This document shows, piece by piece, positions 53,938-64,000 of a stretch of 64,000 nucleotides of DNA (its first letter is position 1; every line of letters begins with the position of its first letter). The notes under the pieces are model-generated. The model made no database searches and had not been told where the DNA came from. It saw only the letters and a program-made list of their open reading frames with translations. Source of the stretch: Paeniglutamicibacter psychrophenolicus. Its GTDB lineage: Bacteria > Actinomycetota > Actinomycetes > Actinomycetales > Micrococcaceae. The stretch is taken from NCBI RefSeq assembly GCF_030812255.1, contig NZ_JAUSSH010000018.1, positions 1 to 64,000 of the forward strand. Direction: 5' to 3'. A program made the translations under genes and the position numbers.

Positions 53938-54696
53938 TCAGGCGTCGCGGCCGTCCCGCGGGCCGAACACCGTCAGCGCCTCGGCGTCGCTCGCGGCCGA
54001 ACGGATGAAGAACTCTGCCCATTTCCGGCGGCCCGGGTACGTCGAACCCGCGACCACCTGGGCGATGGTCTCCTCGACGTCGATGATGCTCCTGTGCAGG
54101 GACACGGCGCCGTCGCGCAGCAGCGCCCAGTTGCCGCCCGCCCGGCCGTAGGGCATGCCCACGCTGCCGGGGTTGATCACCAGGCGGCAGTCCACCAGCC
54201 GCACGAAGGGCATGTGCGTGTGCCCGCAGACCACGGTCCGGACCTCCTCGGGCAGCTCGGCGAAGGCCTCGGCCCAGCGTTCCAGCCGGGTGTCCACCAA
54301 CACGACCTCCTCGTCGTCGCGCGGGGTCCCGTGGCAGAACACCACGGGGCCGAAGCCCTCCAGCTCGAGGGTGACCGGATGCGGCAGCTGCTCCAGCATC
54401 GTGACGTGCTTCGGGCCCAGCTGCGCGGCCGCCCAGGGAACGACGTCGTCGGGAACCTCGATCGAAGCGCCCCGGGCAACGGCCGCCAGCTCGCGGTCGG
54501 CATTGCCGCGCACCAGCACGGCCCGCTGCCCCAGGGCCGCCAGCCGGTCCAGGACCTCGACGGGTTGTGGCCCGGCGGCGTGGTCCCCGGTGACGACGAT
54601 GAGGTCGGCGGCCGCCACCGCGGGCTCGGCCAGGATCGCCTCGAGCACCGGCAGCACCCCGTGGATGTCGGACAGGACGGCGGCGCTTCGAATCAT
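53938..54696 (-). CDS. Metallophosphoesterase (YfcE/DUF2156-like calcineurin fold)
   Basis: A 252-aa calcineurin-type phosphoesterase. Metal motifs in order: AVLSDIHGVLPVLEAI (D-H), VVTGDHAAGPQP (GD, here GDHA instead of GDxV), VRGNADRE (GN-D), FCHGTP and VVCGHTHMPF (GHTH). This is the MJ0936/YfcE class; targets are unknown phosphodiesters or phosphomonoesters. ATG 54696 begins directly before the first metal motif; the longer open frame upstream is not conserved-looking. Confidence 0.85.
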   Translation of the reverse strand: MIRSAAVLSDIHGVLPVLEAILAEPAVAAADLIVVTGDHAAGPQPVEVLDRLAALGQRAVLVRGNADRELAAVARGASIEVPDDVVPWAAAQLGPKHVTMLEQLPHPVTLELEGFGPVVFCHGTPRDDEEVVLVDTRLERWAEAFAELPEEVRTVVCGHTHMPFVRLVDCRLVINPGSVGMPYGRAGGNWALLRDGAVSLHRSIIDVEETIAQVVAGSTYPGRRKWAEFFIRSAASDAEALTVFGPRDGRDA

Positions 54697-54752
54697 GCCC
54701 CGAGTATGCCCGTCCCGCGGGACGGGAACAAGGGCAGCGGGCGATGCGGCGG

Positions 54753-55010
54753 CTAGAGGCCGGGGTCGTCCACTTCGCGGGTGGTCCTGGTGACCCCATC
54801 GACCTCGCCCCGTCCGCCGACGGTCCGTCGCGTGGAGACGGTCCGGCGGCGGCGGAACGTGAAGACCAGTCCGAGCACAAAGACCAGGACCCCGGCACCC
54901 ATGAGCAGGTTTCCGACCAGCGGAACGTCCAGCCAGCCCACTTCGACGTTCAGTGCGAAGCGAAGGACCGCACCAAGGACAAAAAGAAATACTCCGGCAC
55001 CGATACTCAT
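54753..55010 (-). CDS. Small two-helix membrane protein, DUF6458-like
   Basis: An 85-aa protein: two transmembrane helices (about residues 3-20 and 27-48, with the loop NVEVGWLDVPL) and a basic Arg/Thr-rich cytoplasmic tail. The start MSIGAGVFLFVLGAVLRFAL fits the DUF6458 family of actinobacteria, function unknown. GGAAGG precedes the ATG pair at 55016 and 55010. Confidence 0.7.
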   Translation of the reverse strand: MSIGAGVFLFVLGAVLRFALNVEVGWLDVPLVGNLLMGAGVLVFVLGLVFTFRRRRTVSTRRTVGGRGEVDGVTRTTREVDDPGL

Positions 55011-55113
55011 AATCATTCCGCCTTCCCGGGCGACCTGGCACCAACGAATGTCTTGAACCGTGCTTCCAGCGTACTCATTTTCGCCTGTCATGGCACCCAT
55101 TGGGGATGCCGCA

Positions 55114-58238
<3,125 letters not shown>

Positions 58239-58595
58239 ATGAAGAAGTTTTCGCTCACTGCCATGGCCCGCACCCAGATGCAGCTTGCCGCGACGGCCTC
58301 CAGCGGGCGCAGTGCCAACACGGTTTTCGGCGGGCACGAGCACACGCTGCGCCAGACGGTGATCGGCCTGGCCGCGGGGACGGAACTGAAGGAACACATC
58401 AACCCCGGGGAGGCGACGATCATGGTGCTCAGCGGGCGGATCCGGTTGACCTCGGGCCAGGAGCACTGGGAGGGGCGGACCGGGGACCTGCTGGTGCTGC
58501 CGGCCGGGTATTCGCAGATCACCGCGCTGGAGGAATCGGGGTTGCTGCTGAACGTGGCCAAGATCGACCGGCTGGAAGCGGCCGGAAACGACTGA
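58239..58595 (+). CDS. Cupin-domain protein
   Basis: A 118-aa single-domain cupin. The two cupin motifs are weak: GTELKEHINPGEATIMVLSG (motif 1, with one His and one Glu) and GDLLVLPAGYSQI (motif 2, His replaced). It may bind a metal poorly or a small ligand only. GAGG lies 7 nt before ATG 58239. Function unknown. Confidence 0.75.
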   Translation: MKKFSLTAMARTQMQLAATASSGRSANTVFGGHEHTLRQTVIGLAAGTELKEHINPGEATIMVLSGRIRLTSGQEHWEGRTGDLLVLPAGYSQITALEESGLLLNVAKIDRLEAAGND

Positions 58596-58671
58596 GCCTG
58601 GATTCGCGGGCCGCCTGCTTCCGCTGCCGGCATCCATCCACGGGCGCGGGTGGCCGTGGAAGACCGGCGCC

Positions 58672-59088
58672 ATGAAGATGCTGCCCGACACCTGGTCGAT
58701 TTCTCCCTTGGTCCGCCTTGATTTCACCGACCAGGCCGCCTGGGGGCGCCTGCTTGAGGCCGTGGGACGAGCGAGCGAGGAAGGGCTTGTGGCGAACCTG
58801 TCCATCGTCGACGATCCGGCATTCGACGGGGCGGCCCCGCAGCTGCTGCGCGCGGCCGTCGTTCCCAACCGGTTTGGCCCGATGGTTTTCTTCGCCGCCG
58901 ACCGGCGCAGCCTGGCCGACCGCGGGTACCCGGTCTTGGTGATCGACCTGATGAAGGGGCGTCCGGAATTCCGGTGTGCCGCCTCGGAGTTGTGGGCGGT
59001 GGAGAACAACCTGAACATCGCCAACATGGATTGGGAGGATTTCGTGCGCGCTTCCGACGAGTCAGGGGTCTTTAGGGGATTCGCGTAG
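58672..59088 (+). CDS. DUF6924-like protein
   Basis: A 138-aa protein with the pattern FRCAASELWAVENNLNIANMDWEDF near its end, as in the DUF6924 family of actinobacteria. The N-terminal half alternates strands and helices (SPLVRLDFTDQAAW; FFAADRRSLADRGYPVLVIDL). No active-site motif. No good ribosome site before ATG 58672; a second ATG at 58678 is possible. Function unknown. Confidence 0.65.
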   Translation: MKMLPDTWSISPLVRLDFTDQAAWGRLLEAVGRASEEGLVANLSIVDDPAFDGAAPQLLRAAVVPNRFGPMVFFAADRRSLADRGYPVLVIDLMKGRPEFRCAASELWAVENNLNIANMDWEDFVRASDESGVFRGFA

Positions 59089-59199
59089 CCGTGCGACCAG
59101 GACCGCCACGGTTGTGTGTGTCCGCGCGCGTGAGGCCTTGGACACATTGGACCTGCGGGCCCGGCGGATTTCCAGCCCGTTAAGAGACACTGATGGGTA

Positions 59200-59901
59200 A
59201 TGACTACTTTGATTGCGCTACAGGCCGCGACCGCCGATCCCTCCGGCGGAAGCCTGATCACGAGATTTGCCGACTGGGCCGTGCACCTGATGGAGGTCAT
59301 CGGGGCGCCCGGTGCCGCGCTGGCCATCGCGCTGGAGAACCTCTTCCCGCCGCTGCCCTCCGAGGTCATCCTGCCGCTGGCCGGATTCACCGCCAGCCGC
59401 GGGTCCTTCTCGCTGTTCGAGGCGTTGCTGTGGACCACGATCGGGTCGATCTTCGGTGCCTACGCGCTGTACTGGGTGGGTCGGGCGCTGGGCCGGGCGC
59501 GCACCCGGGCGATCTTCGGCTGGCTGCCGCTGGTGGACCTGGACGACGTGGACAAGGTCGAGGGCTGGTTTGACCGCAACGGCTCCAAGGCCGTGTTCTT
59601 CGGCCGGATGATCCCGATCTTCCGCTCGCTGATCTCCATCCCCGCCGGCGTGACCAAGATGAACCAGGCCAAGTTCCTGGGCCTGACCGCGGCCGGGTCG
59701 CTGATCTGGAACTCCATCTTCGTGCTCTCCGGTTTCTACCTGGGCGAGAACTGGCACGTGGTGGAGGCCTACGCCGACGTCTTCCAGAAGCTCGTGATCG
59801 TGGTGGTCGCGGCGCTCATCGTGCTCTGGGCCGTGCTGAAGGTCCGCAAGTCGAGGGCGAAGAAGTCCGCGGCGCTGCAGGATGCGGACGCCGCCGAGTA
59901 G
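59200..59901 (+). CDS. DedA family membrane protein
   Basis: A 233-aa DedA/SNARE-associated protein with about five to six helices. The family motifs are FPPLPSEVILPLAGF (E/P-rich reentrant loop) and FGRMIPIFRSLISIPAGVTKM (the FxRxxPxxR motif). DedA proteins work in membrane-lipid (undecaprenyl phosphate) flipping and envelope homeostasis. Start ATG 59200 is preceded by a GATGGG site. Confidence 0.88.
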   Translation: MTTLIALQAATADPSGGSLITRFADWAVHLMEVIGAPGAALAIALENLFPPLPSEVILPLAGFTASRGSFSLFEALLWTTIGSIFGAYALYWVGRALGRARTRAIFGWLPLVDLDDVDKVEGWFDRNGSKAVFFGRMIPIFRSLISIPAGVTKMNQAKFLGLTAAGSLIWNSIFVLSGFYLGENWHVVEAYADVFQKLVIVVVAALIVLWAVLKVRKSRAKKSAALQDADAAE

Positions 59902-59924
59902 CCGCACCGCCCCACCGAGCCCCG

Positions 59925-59985
59925 GCCCGGTCGTATGTCCCTGGCACCCCGAAAGGAAAGCCAAGGACGTGCGGCCGGGCTTTTT
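59925..59985 (+). terminator. Terminator after the DedA gene (twin copy 1)
   Basis: Arms GCCCGGTCGTATGTCC / GGACGTGCGGCCGGGC pair fully if G-U wobbles are allowed, followed by TTTTT. The sequence around it (CGGCCGGGCTTTTTGC, then GCCCGG) recurs at 62589-62643. Confidence 0.85.
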
Positions 59986-60107
59986 GCGGCCCGGGGCGAC
60001 GTGGCGTCCCCCCGGCGATGCGGTTGCCGCTGATTGCGGGGCTTTCCCGGTGACTGAAGGTCAACGTGTGGATGGCCCGACGGCAGTGGTCATCTTGTAG
60101 ACCGCGG

Positions 60108-60150
60108 CCGACATTGATGTCGGTCATCTGCGGTAACCTTCAGGTAACCT
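60108..60150 (+). promoter_or_regulatory. Operator and promoter region of telA-xpaC
   Basis: A perfect dyad CCGACAT-TG-ATGTCGG (60108-60123) is followed by two direct copies of GGTAACCT (60132-60139, 60143-60150) with an 11-bp period. TAACCT in the second copy could be the -10, which would place the dyad over the -35 region. A leader of about 37 nt with CAAGGAG follows. Confidence 0.55.
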
Positions 60151-60193
60151 CTTGCAGACTGCAACTTGGCCCAAAGCCTCCAAGGAGTACATC

Positions 60194-61420
60194 ATGTTGA
60201 ACCCGCTCGACCTCGACTCGAATTCGTCCCTGCAGGCAGGGAACCCGCTTGAGTTGGAGCCGCCGAAGCCTGTGGCCGAGGTAACGGTTCATGTTCCGGA
60301 GAAGGTCGGTGGCATGGTCCTGGTGGATGCCGACGCGCAGCAGAAGCACGCTGAGACTGCCAACAGCTTTCTTGACGACCTGCTGGCGGTCCCGCTCCAG
60401 AGCCCGGAGTTTCAGACCAAGTTGGCCCAGTTGACCCGGCTGGGCGAGGGCACGATGCAGCAGGCAAGCGGTGCGTCCAACCGCATGTTGAAGAGGCCGG
60501 CAGCCGCTCTTGCCGCGACTGGCGCGGACCCTGCATCGCGGACCGGCAGCACCTTGGTGGAACTGCGGCAGATCGTCACCGAGCTGGATCCCAAGCGCCA
60601 CGACTTGACTGGAACGAAGCGTTTTCTGAAGTTCCTGCCCGGGGGTAGCGCTATGCAGCGATACTTCTTGAAGTACGAGTCGTCGCAAGAGCAACTCGAC
60701 GCCATTACCAAGGCACTCAAGGGTGGGCAGGACGACCTTCGGCAGGACAACGCTGCCATTCAGACCGAACGCGATGCTCTCTGGGCTGCGATGGGGAAGT
60801 TGGCGAATTACGCCGTGCTCGCGAGCCACCTTGGAGACGGTTTGGAGCGGCGCATTGAAGAGCTGCGCAACGTTGGCAAAGCGGACGACGCCACAACCCT
60901 GGAGGCAGACGCCCTCTACTATGTCCGCCAGCGCCACCAAGACTTGTTGACCCAGATGGCGGTGTCCATCCAAGGGTATCTGGCTCTTGACGTGGTCAAG
61001 AAGAACAACTCGGAGCTGATCAAGGGCGTGGATCGGGCGCTCGACACCACTCTCTCAGCGCTGCGGGTCGCGGTGATAGTTGCGCAAGCCCTGGCTCAGC
61101 AAAAGATCGTTCTGGCGCAAATTGATGCCCTCAATTCGACCACGTCGGACTTGATTGTCTCGACCTCGGAACTCCTCCGTTCCCAGGGTGCTGCCATTCA
61201 CAAGAATGCTGCCCGGGCAACAATCGACTCCACCAAGTTGCAGCAAGCATTCGACAACGTATTCCAGGCCATGGACGAGATCGACAGGTACAAGACGGAA
61301 GCAGCACAGTCCATGAAACAGACGGTGCAGGTTCTCGAGGGTCAAGTGGGTCGAGCGCGACGTCAGCTTGAGCGCAGTCACGCCACAGACGCAGCCACTA
61401 CGCACACACAGAGGGGCTAA
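60194..61420 (+). CDS. telA: TelA family toxic-anion resistance protein
   Basis: A 408-aa, almost fully helical, cytoplasmic protein of the TelA/KlaA/YaaN family, linked to tellurite and other toxic stress. Recognisable parts: KRFLKFLPGGSAMQRYFLKYESSQEQLDAI (about residues 140-170), LEADALYYVRQRHQDLL and QLDALNSTTSDLIVSTSELL-like C-terminal helices. CAAGGAG precedes ATG 60194. Third-position GC is lower than in the neighbours, so acquisition by transfer is possible. It forms an operon with the next gene (2-nt gap), the same pairing as yaaN with xpaC in Bacillus. Confidence 0.87.
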   Translation: MLNPLDLDSNSSLQAGNPLELEPPKPVAEVTVHVPEKVGGMVLVDADAQQKHAETANSFLDDLLAVPLQSPEFQTKLAQLTRLGEGTMQQASGASNRMLKRPAAALAATGADPASRTGSTLVELRQIVTELDPKRHDLTGTKRFLKFLPGGSAMQRYFLKYESSQEQLDAITKALKGGQDDLRQDNAAIQTERDALWAAMGKLANYAVLASHLGDGLERRIEELRNVGKADDATTLEADALYYVRQRHQDLLTQMAVSIQGYLALDVVKKNNSELIKGVDRALDTTLSALRVAVIVAQALAQQKIVLAQIDALNSTTSDLIVSTSELLRSQGAAIHKNAARATIDSTKLQQAFDNVFQAMDEIDRYKTEAAQSMKQTVQVLEGQVGRARRQLERSHATDAATTHTQRG

Positions 61421-61422
61421 CG

Positions 61423-62211
61423 ATGTCTCGCATCACTGCAGGAAATATCTTCAGGGTAGTGCTTGCATTCGTTTTCTGGCTTTTCGTCGCTTTTTACGTG
61501 CTCGTGATCGGAATTGGCGCCAAGAACAAGAAGGTTATGTTTGAAGGTGGGTGCTACGCCGCCGTCTTCATTGCCGCCGTTTCCCTTGGAAGCACCGGTG
61601 CTATCGTCGGTCTCGCGGCAATGGGCTTGTCAGCCGTGCGTTCATACATGCTTCGCGATCTGTGGCTTCCCAGAAGGGTGCGAAAATCTGAGCGCGGCAA
61701 CATGGTCCACGAGCACGCGACCATGCCCCCTCCCGCCCAGCCGTACCCGACCGCAACTTCGCTCCCCGGGGCGTCGGACAACCTGTCGTCCGCTCTGGCA
61801 TGGGTGAGCGCCCAGGCCAAGCAGAACAAGCACCGCCTTCCCGGTGATACATACGTAACCATCCTGGAAACCTGCCAGATGCTGGACTCGGTAATCGACG
61901 CGGAAATTCTGCAGCCGTCCGGTGATGCGCGGTTTGAGTATGAACTGGAAGCCGTGGTGAGGGAATACCTGCCAACGGTTCTTCGGGGATTCCTGGCCAT
62001 ACCGCCGAGCATGGTGGACAACCGGCAACCAAACGGAAGAACACCCAATGAGGAATTGGTTGAGCAACTTGGGCTCCTTCTCGGACAGGCCGAGACACTG
62101 CACTCCACCCGTCACAGCCAAGCCTCGGCGGATCTGACCACTACCGGCAACTTCCTGAGAGAACGGTTCGGGCATCACCAGCAAGGTGGATTCGACTTCG
62201 GGATCAAGTAA
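61423..62211 (+). CDS. XpaC-like membrane protein
   Basis: A 262-aa protein: two N-terminal transmembrane helices (about residues 10-32 and 42-70), a Pro-rich linker, then a helical cytoplasmic domain (about 115-235) with a Leu-rich QMLDSVIDAEIL segment. The layout resembles XpaC (5-bromo-4-chloroindolyl phosphate hydrolysis protein) that partners TelA-type proteins. The similarity is at the level of layout and context, so the assignment is tentative. It starts 2 nt after telA. Confidence 0.6.
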   Translation: MSRITAGNIFRVVLAFVFWLFVAFYVLVIGIGAKNKKVMFEGGCYAAVFIAAVSLGSTGAIVGLAAMGLSAVRSYMLRDLWLPRRVRKSERGNMVHEHATMPPPAQPYPTATSLPGASDNLSSALAWVSAQAKQNKHRLPGDTYVTILETCQMLDSVIDAEILQPSGDARFEYELEAVVREYLPTVLRGFLAIPPSMVDNRQPNGRTPNEELVEQLGLLLGQAETLHSTRHSQASADLTTTGNFLRERFGHHQQGGFDFGIK

Positions 62212-62321
62212 GAGATCACGTCCGTAGTTGATTGCGTTTCGTGGATTGATTGCCGACGGGATAGCTCGTAAAAGCAGTGCGGCTGTGAGTTGGTAGTCGT
62301 GGGCAAACGAGACTCGCTCAG

Positions 62322-62354
62322 GAATTCCCCCCATGTATCCGCAAGGGGGAATTC
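62322..62354 (+). terminator. Perfect hairpin after xpaC-like gene
   Basis: GAATTCCCCC and GGGGGAATTC, 10-bp perfect arms with a 13-nt loop, 110 nt beyond the gene. There is no T run, so it is either an RNA-stabilising hairpin or a DNA dyad. Confidence 0.5.
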
Positions 62355-62588
62355 GTTGGAGACATTTTGCTCTGAGCGTCTTCCTTGTCCTGCGAACCGC
62401 AAGTTTCCCGATGCCGAGCTCGTCGCGAATCCAGTGACGATGTCTCCAAAAATGTCTTGGCTTCTCCATGTTCTCAGGGCGCACACGGTTCTTCGCGGGT
62501 ACATCCGCAAGCGACGAACCAGGAAACCACCGGCACGCTGCACAACGAGATCGACTTGCCACGCGGCTGCGCGCGGCAAGCATCACGG

Positions 62589-62643
62589 GCCCGGTCGTCC
62601 ACGTCCATCGCATCGCGCGGGGCTGTGGACGGCCGGGCTTTTT
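62589..62643 (+). terminator. Terminator (twin copy 2)
   Basis: GCCCGGTCGTCCAC / GTGGACGGCCGGGC with one G-U pair, followed by TTTTT and then GCTGCCCGG. Shares its outer arm and tail with the terminator at 59925-59985. Confidence 0.8.
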
Positions 62644-62705
62644 GCTGCCCGGTGAGAGGTGGCGCGCGGTGTCGACCCGCGACTGAATGAATCACCTGTT
62701 TCCTG

Positions 62706-62734
62706 TTGACAACCGGTTCCCGCCGCCCTAGGTT
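62706..62734 (+). promoter_or_regulatory. Consensus promoter of the GntR-ABC operon
   Basis: TTGACA (62706-62711), 17-nt spacer, TAGGTT (62729-62734): the best housekeeping-type promoter in the window. Confidence 0.8.
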
Positions 62735-62754
62735 AGTTACATGAGTAATGAACC
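62731..62754. promoter_or_regulatory. 24-bp operator overlapping the GntR promoter
   Basis: GGTT-N2-TTAC-N4-GTAA-N2-AACC: both half sites match perfectly over eight positions. It covers the -10 box and the expected transcription start, so a bound dimer would block transcription. Binding by the GntR protein encoded downstream is inference. Confidence 0.7.
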
Positions 62755-62824
62755 ACTGAACCAATCAGGCTCGTGGGATCGTTGCGTGTCAAGAAAGGCT
62801 GGTCGTCTTGGGCGCCATCGATGA
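62741..62824 (+). CDS. Candidate leaderless leader ORF (27 aa) before the GntR gene
   Basis: An ATG lies 6 nt behind the -10 box, at the expected transcript start, and opens 27 codons (N-terminus MSNEPLNQSGSWDRC). Its stop (62822-62824) lies 17 nt inside the GntR reading frame. It would be translated first and could re-initiate at the TTG of GntR. No family recognised; it may be accidental. Confidence 0.35.
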   Translation: MSNEPLNQSGSWDRCVSRKAGRLGRHR

Positions 62825-63197
62825 TTCGCGGCCGATCTTCATCCAGATCGCGGAACTGGTCGAGTCCGAGATCGTCGCCGGCACGATGGCCGAGGAAACG
62901 CAGGTCCCCTCGACCAACGAGTTCGCGGCCTACTACCGCATCAATCCGGCCACCGCGGCCAAGGGAGTGAACCTCTTGGTTGAACGAGGAATCCTGTACA
63001 AGAAACGAGGAATTGGCATGTTCGTCGCCACTGGGGCCCGCGACCAGTTGCTGGGTAAAAGGCGCAGCGCTTTCGCCGCCCAATACATCCAACCGCTGGC
63101 CCGCGAGGCGAGGAAACTCGGCATCGACGCCGAGACACTGGCTTCGATGGTCCGCCAATCACTGGCTGCCGATGCGGCCGAAGGAAGTGTCCGATAA
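62808..63197 (+). CDS. GntR family regulator, YtrA subfamily
   Basis: A 129-aa regulator with a winged-helix DNA-binding domain (residues about 5-72: PIFIQIAELVESEIVAG, QVPSTNEFAAYYRINPATAAKGVNLLVERGILYKKRGIGMFV) and a short C-terminal dimerisation tail instead of a large effector domain. This is the YtrA type, which controls an adjacent ABC transporter, often in response to cell-wall antibiotics. The TTG start at 62808 is supported by the family N-terminus; only a weak AAAGG lies upstream. Its stop overlaps the ATPase start by one base. Confidence 0.87.
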   Translation: MGAIDDSRPIFIQIAELVESEIVAGTMAEETQVPSTNEFAAYYRINPATAAKGVNLLVERGILYKKRGIGMFVATGARDQLLGKRRSAFAAQYIQPLAREARKLGIDAETLASMVRQSLAADAAEGSVR

Positions 63198-64000
63198 TGG
63201 AAGCGACACCCGCACCGGCCATCGAGGTGCGAAACCTGACAAAGACCTACCGCGAAGCCAACGCCCTGGACTCGGTCTCCCTGTCCCTGGAGGCAAACCG
63301 GATCTACGGGCTGCTGGGCCGCAACGGCGCCGGCAAGACCACCCTGATGTCGATCCTCAGTGGCCAGGGGTTCCCGACCGGCGGCCAGGTGCTGATCCAT
63401 GGCAAGGACCCGTACGAAAACGACGGGACGCTGGCGCGGATCTGCTTCATCCGTGAATCGCAGAGATATCCCGATGACTTCAATGCGCGCCAGGCGTTCA
63501 GGGCCGCAGCGCTGTTCTTCGCCAATTGGGACCAGGAACTGGCCGAGCGGCTCATCGAGGACTTCGCCCTGCCGACCAAGCGGCGCATCAAGAAGCTCTC
63601 CCGCGGCCAGCTCTCGGCCGTCGGGGTGATCATAGGGATGGCGGCCCGGGCAGAAATCACCGTGTTCGACGAGCCATACCTGGGGCTTGACGCGGTGGCC
63701 CGGCAGATCTTCTACGACCGCCTGGTCGAGGACTACTCCCTGCACCCGCGCACCATCGTGCTCTCCTCCCACCTGATCGACGAGATCGCGAACCTCCTGG
63801 AGCATGTCGTGGTCATCGACAAGGGACGGATCATCCTAGACGAGGACGCCGACTCGCTGCGCGGTTCGGCCTTCGCCGTGACCGGGAACCAGGAGAAGGT
63901 TGCGGCCTTCATCGAGGGCCGCCGCGTGCTGCACCGCGACTCCCTCGGTTCCCTGGCCTCGGTCACCATCCAGGCGCGGCTCGGGGCGACCGAGCGCGCC
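63197..64000 (+). CDS. ABC transporter ATP-binding protein (partial, runs off window)
   Basis: The frame starts at ATG 63197 and stays open to the end of the window (268 codons seen). Walker A GRNGAGKTT, Q-loop region FIRESQRYPDDF, a degenerate signature LSRGQLSAV, Walker B ITVFDEPYLGLD and H loop LSSHLIDE are present. This is the YtrB type partner of a YtrA regulator; a permease gene should follow beyond the window. Substrate unknown. Co-translated with the regulator (TAATG overlap). Confidence 0.88.
   Translation, partial: MEATPAPAIEVRNLTKTYREANALDSVSLSLEANRIYGLLGRNGAGKTTLMSILSGQGFPTGGQVLIHGKDPYENDGTLARICFIRESQRYPDDFNARQAFRAAALFFANWDQELAERLIEDFALPTKRRIKKLSRGQLSAVGVIIGMAARAEITVFDEPYLGLDAVARQIFYDRLVEDYSLHPRTIVLSSHLIDEIANLLEHVVVIDKGRIILDEDADSLRGSAFAVTGNQEKVAAFIEGRRVLHRDSLGSLASVTIQARLGATERA

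Larger units (their letters stand above)
62212..62705. other. Intergenic stretch with hairpins, no supported gene
   Basis: About 490 nt with lower GC. Open frames exist on both strands but none shows a family motif or ribosome site. It holds a perfect 10-bp hairpin (62322-62354) and a terminator (62589-62643). It may be remnant DNA of the telA module. Confidence 0.5.

Noticed and set aside
62175-62579. 134-codon minus-strand frame behind the xpaC-like gene
   Set aside because: No motif, no promoter and it spans a strong hairpin; I could not relate it to any transposase or integrase.

Overview
The window looks like chromosomal DNA from a high-GC actinobacterium, most likely a member of the Micrococcaceae (Arthrobacter / Paeniglutamicibacter type). 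The reasons are the very high GC third codon positions, the many GTG and TTG starts, the DUF3039, DUF2550 and DUF222-HNH proteins, and the gene order. From the argS gene to the rdgB gene (about 8.7-51.2 kb) the order follows, with insertions and losses, the Mycobacterium tuberculosis block Rv1292-Rv1341: argS-lysA-hom-thrC-thrB-rho-prfA-prmC-tsaC-wecA-atp operon-DUF2550-nucS-ybbN-pncB-clpS-DUF2017-murI-Rv1339-like-rph-rdgB. No phage, IS element or CRISPR array was found.

Region by region. 0-6.7 kb: cardiolipin synthase, a type B carboxylesterase, a DUF1801-like protein, a VanY-type D,D-carboxypeptidase and a divergent two-component system. 6.7-8.4 kb: a gene-poor stretch with a small helix-turn-helix protein and a two-repeat peptidoglycan-binding protein. 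8.5-15.2 kb: tRNA-Arg(CCG), argS and the aspartate-family amino-acid genes lysA, hom, thrC and thrB. 15.5-21.9 kb: rho, prfA, prmC, tsaC and wecA (termination, release-factor methylation, tRNA modification and cell-wall lipid carrier loading). 22.1-30.5 kb: the complete F1Fo ATP synthase operon with two small membrane genes in front and a DUF2550 gene behind, closed by a strong terminator. 30.6-38.4 kb: cold-shock protein, nagA, mismatch endonuclease nucS, a zinc-ribbon protein, a PerM/AI-2E permease, a large secreted or membrane protein and a Ca2+/H+ antiporter. 38.7-46.6 kb: ybbN-like co-chaperone, an ABC exporter pair, DUF3039, an SF2 helicase, and NAD salvage (pncB-pncA). 46.9-51.9 kb: clpS, DUF2017, murI, an Rv1339-like phosphodiesterase, rph, rdgB and a duplicated-domain protein. 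52-59.9 kb: DUF222-HNH protein, metallophosphoesterase, small membrane protein, aconitase, cupin, DUF6924 protein and a DedA protein. 60.1-62.6 kb: a telA-xpaC module with lower GC. 62.7 kb to the end: a YtrA-type GntR regulator and an ABC ATPase that runs off the window.

The regulatory layer is the most interesting part. Many genes have a TANNNT box 6-7 nt before the start codon, which predicts leaderless mRNAs. Two promoters would instead start at a 27-codon upstream ORF whose end overlaps the regulator gene behind it (histidine kinase and GntR). Strong candidate operators are a 22-bp-period direct repeat between vanY and the two-component system, a 24-bp dyad at the GntR promoter, a dyad plus an 11-bp-period repeat before telA, and a 12-bp palindrome inside the promoter of the small HTH gene. 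All assignments rest on reading the sequence and on family knowledge; no database search was run.
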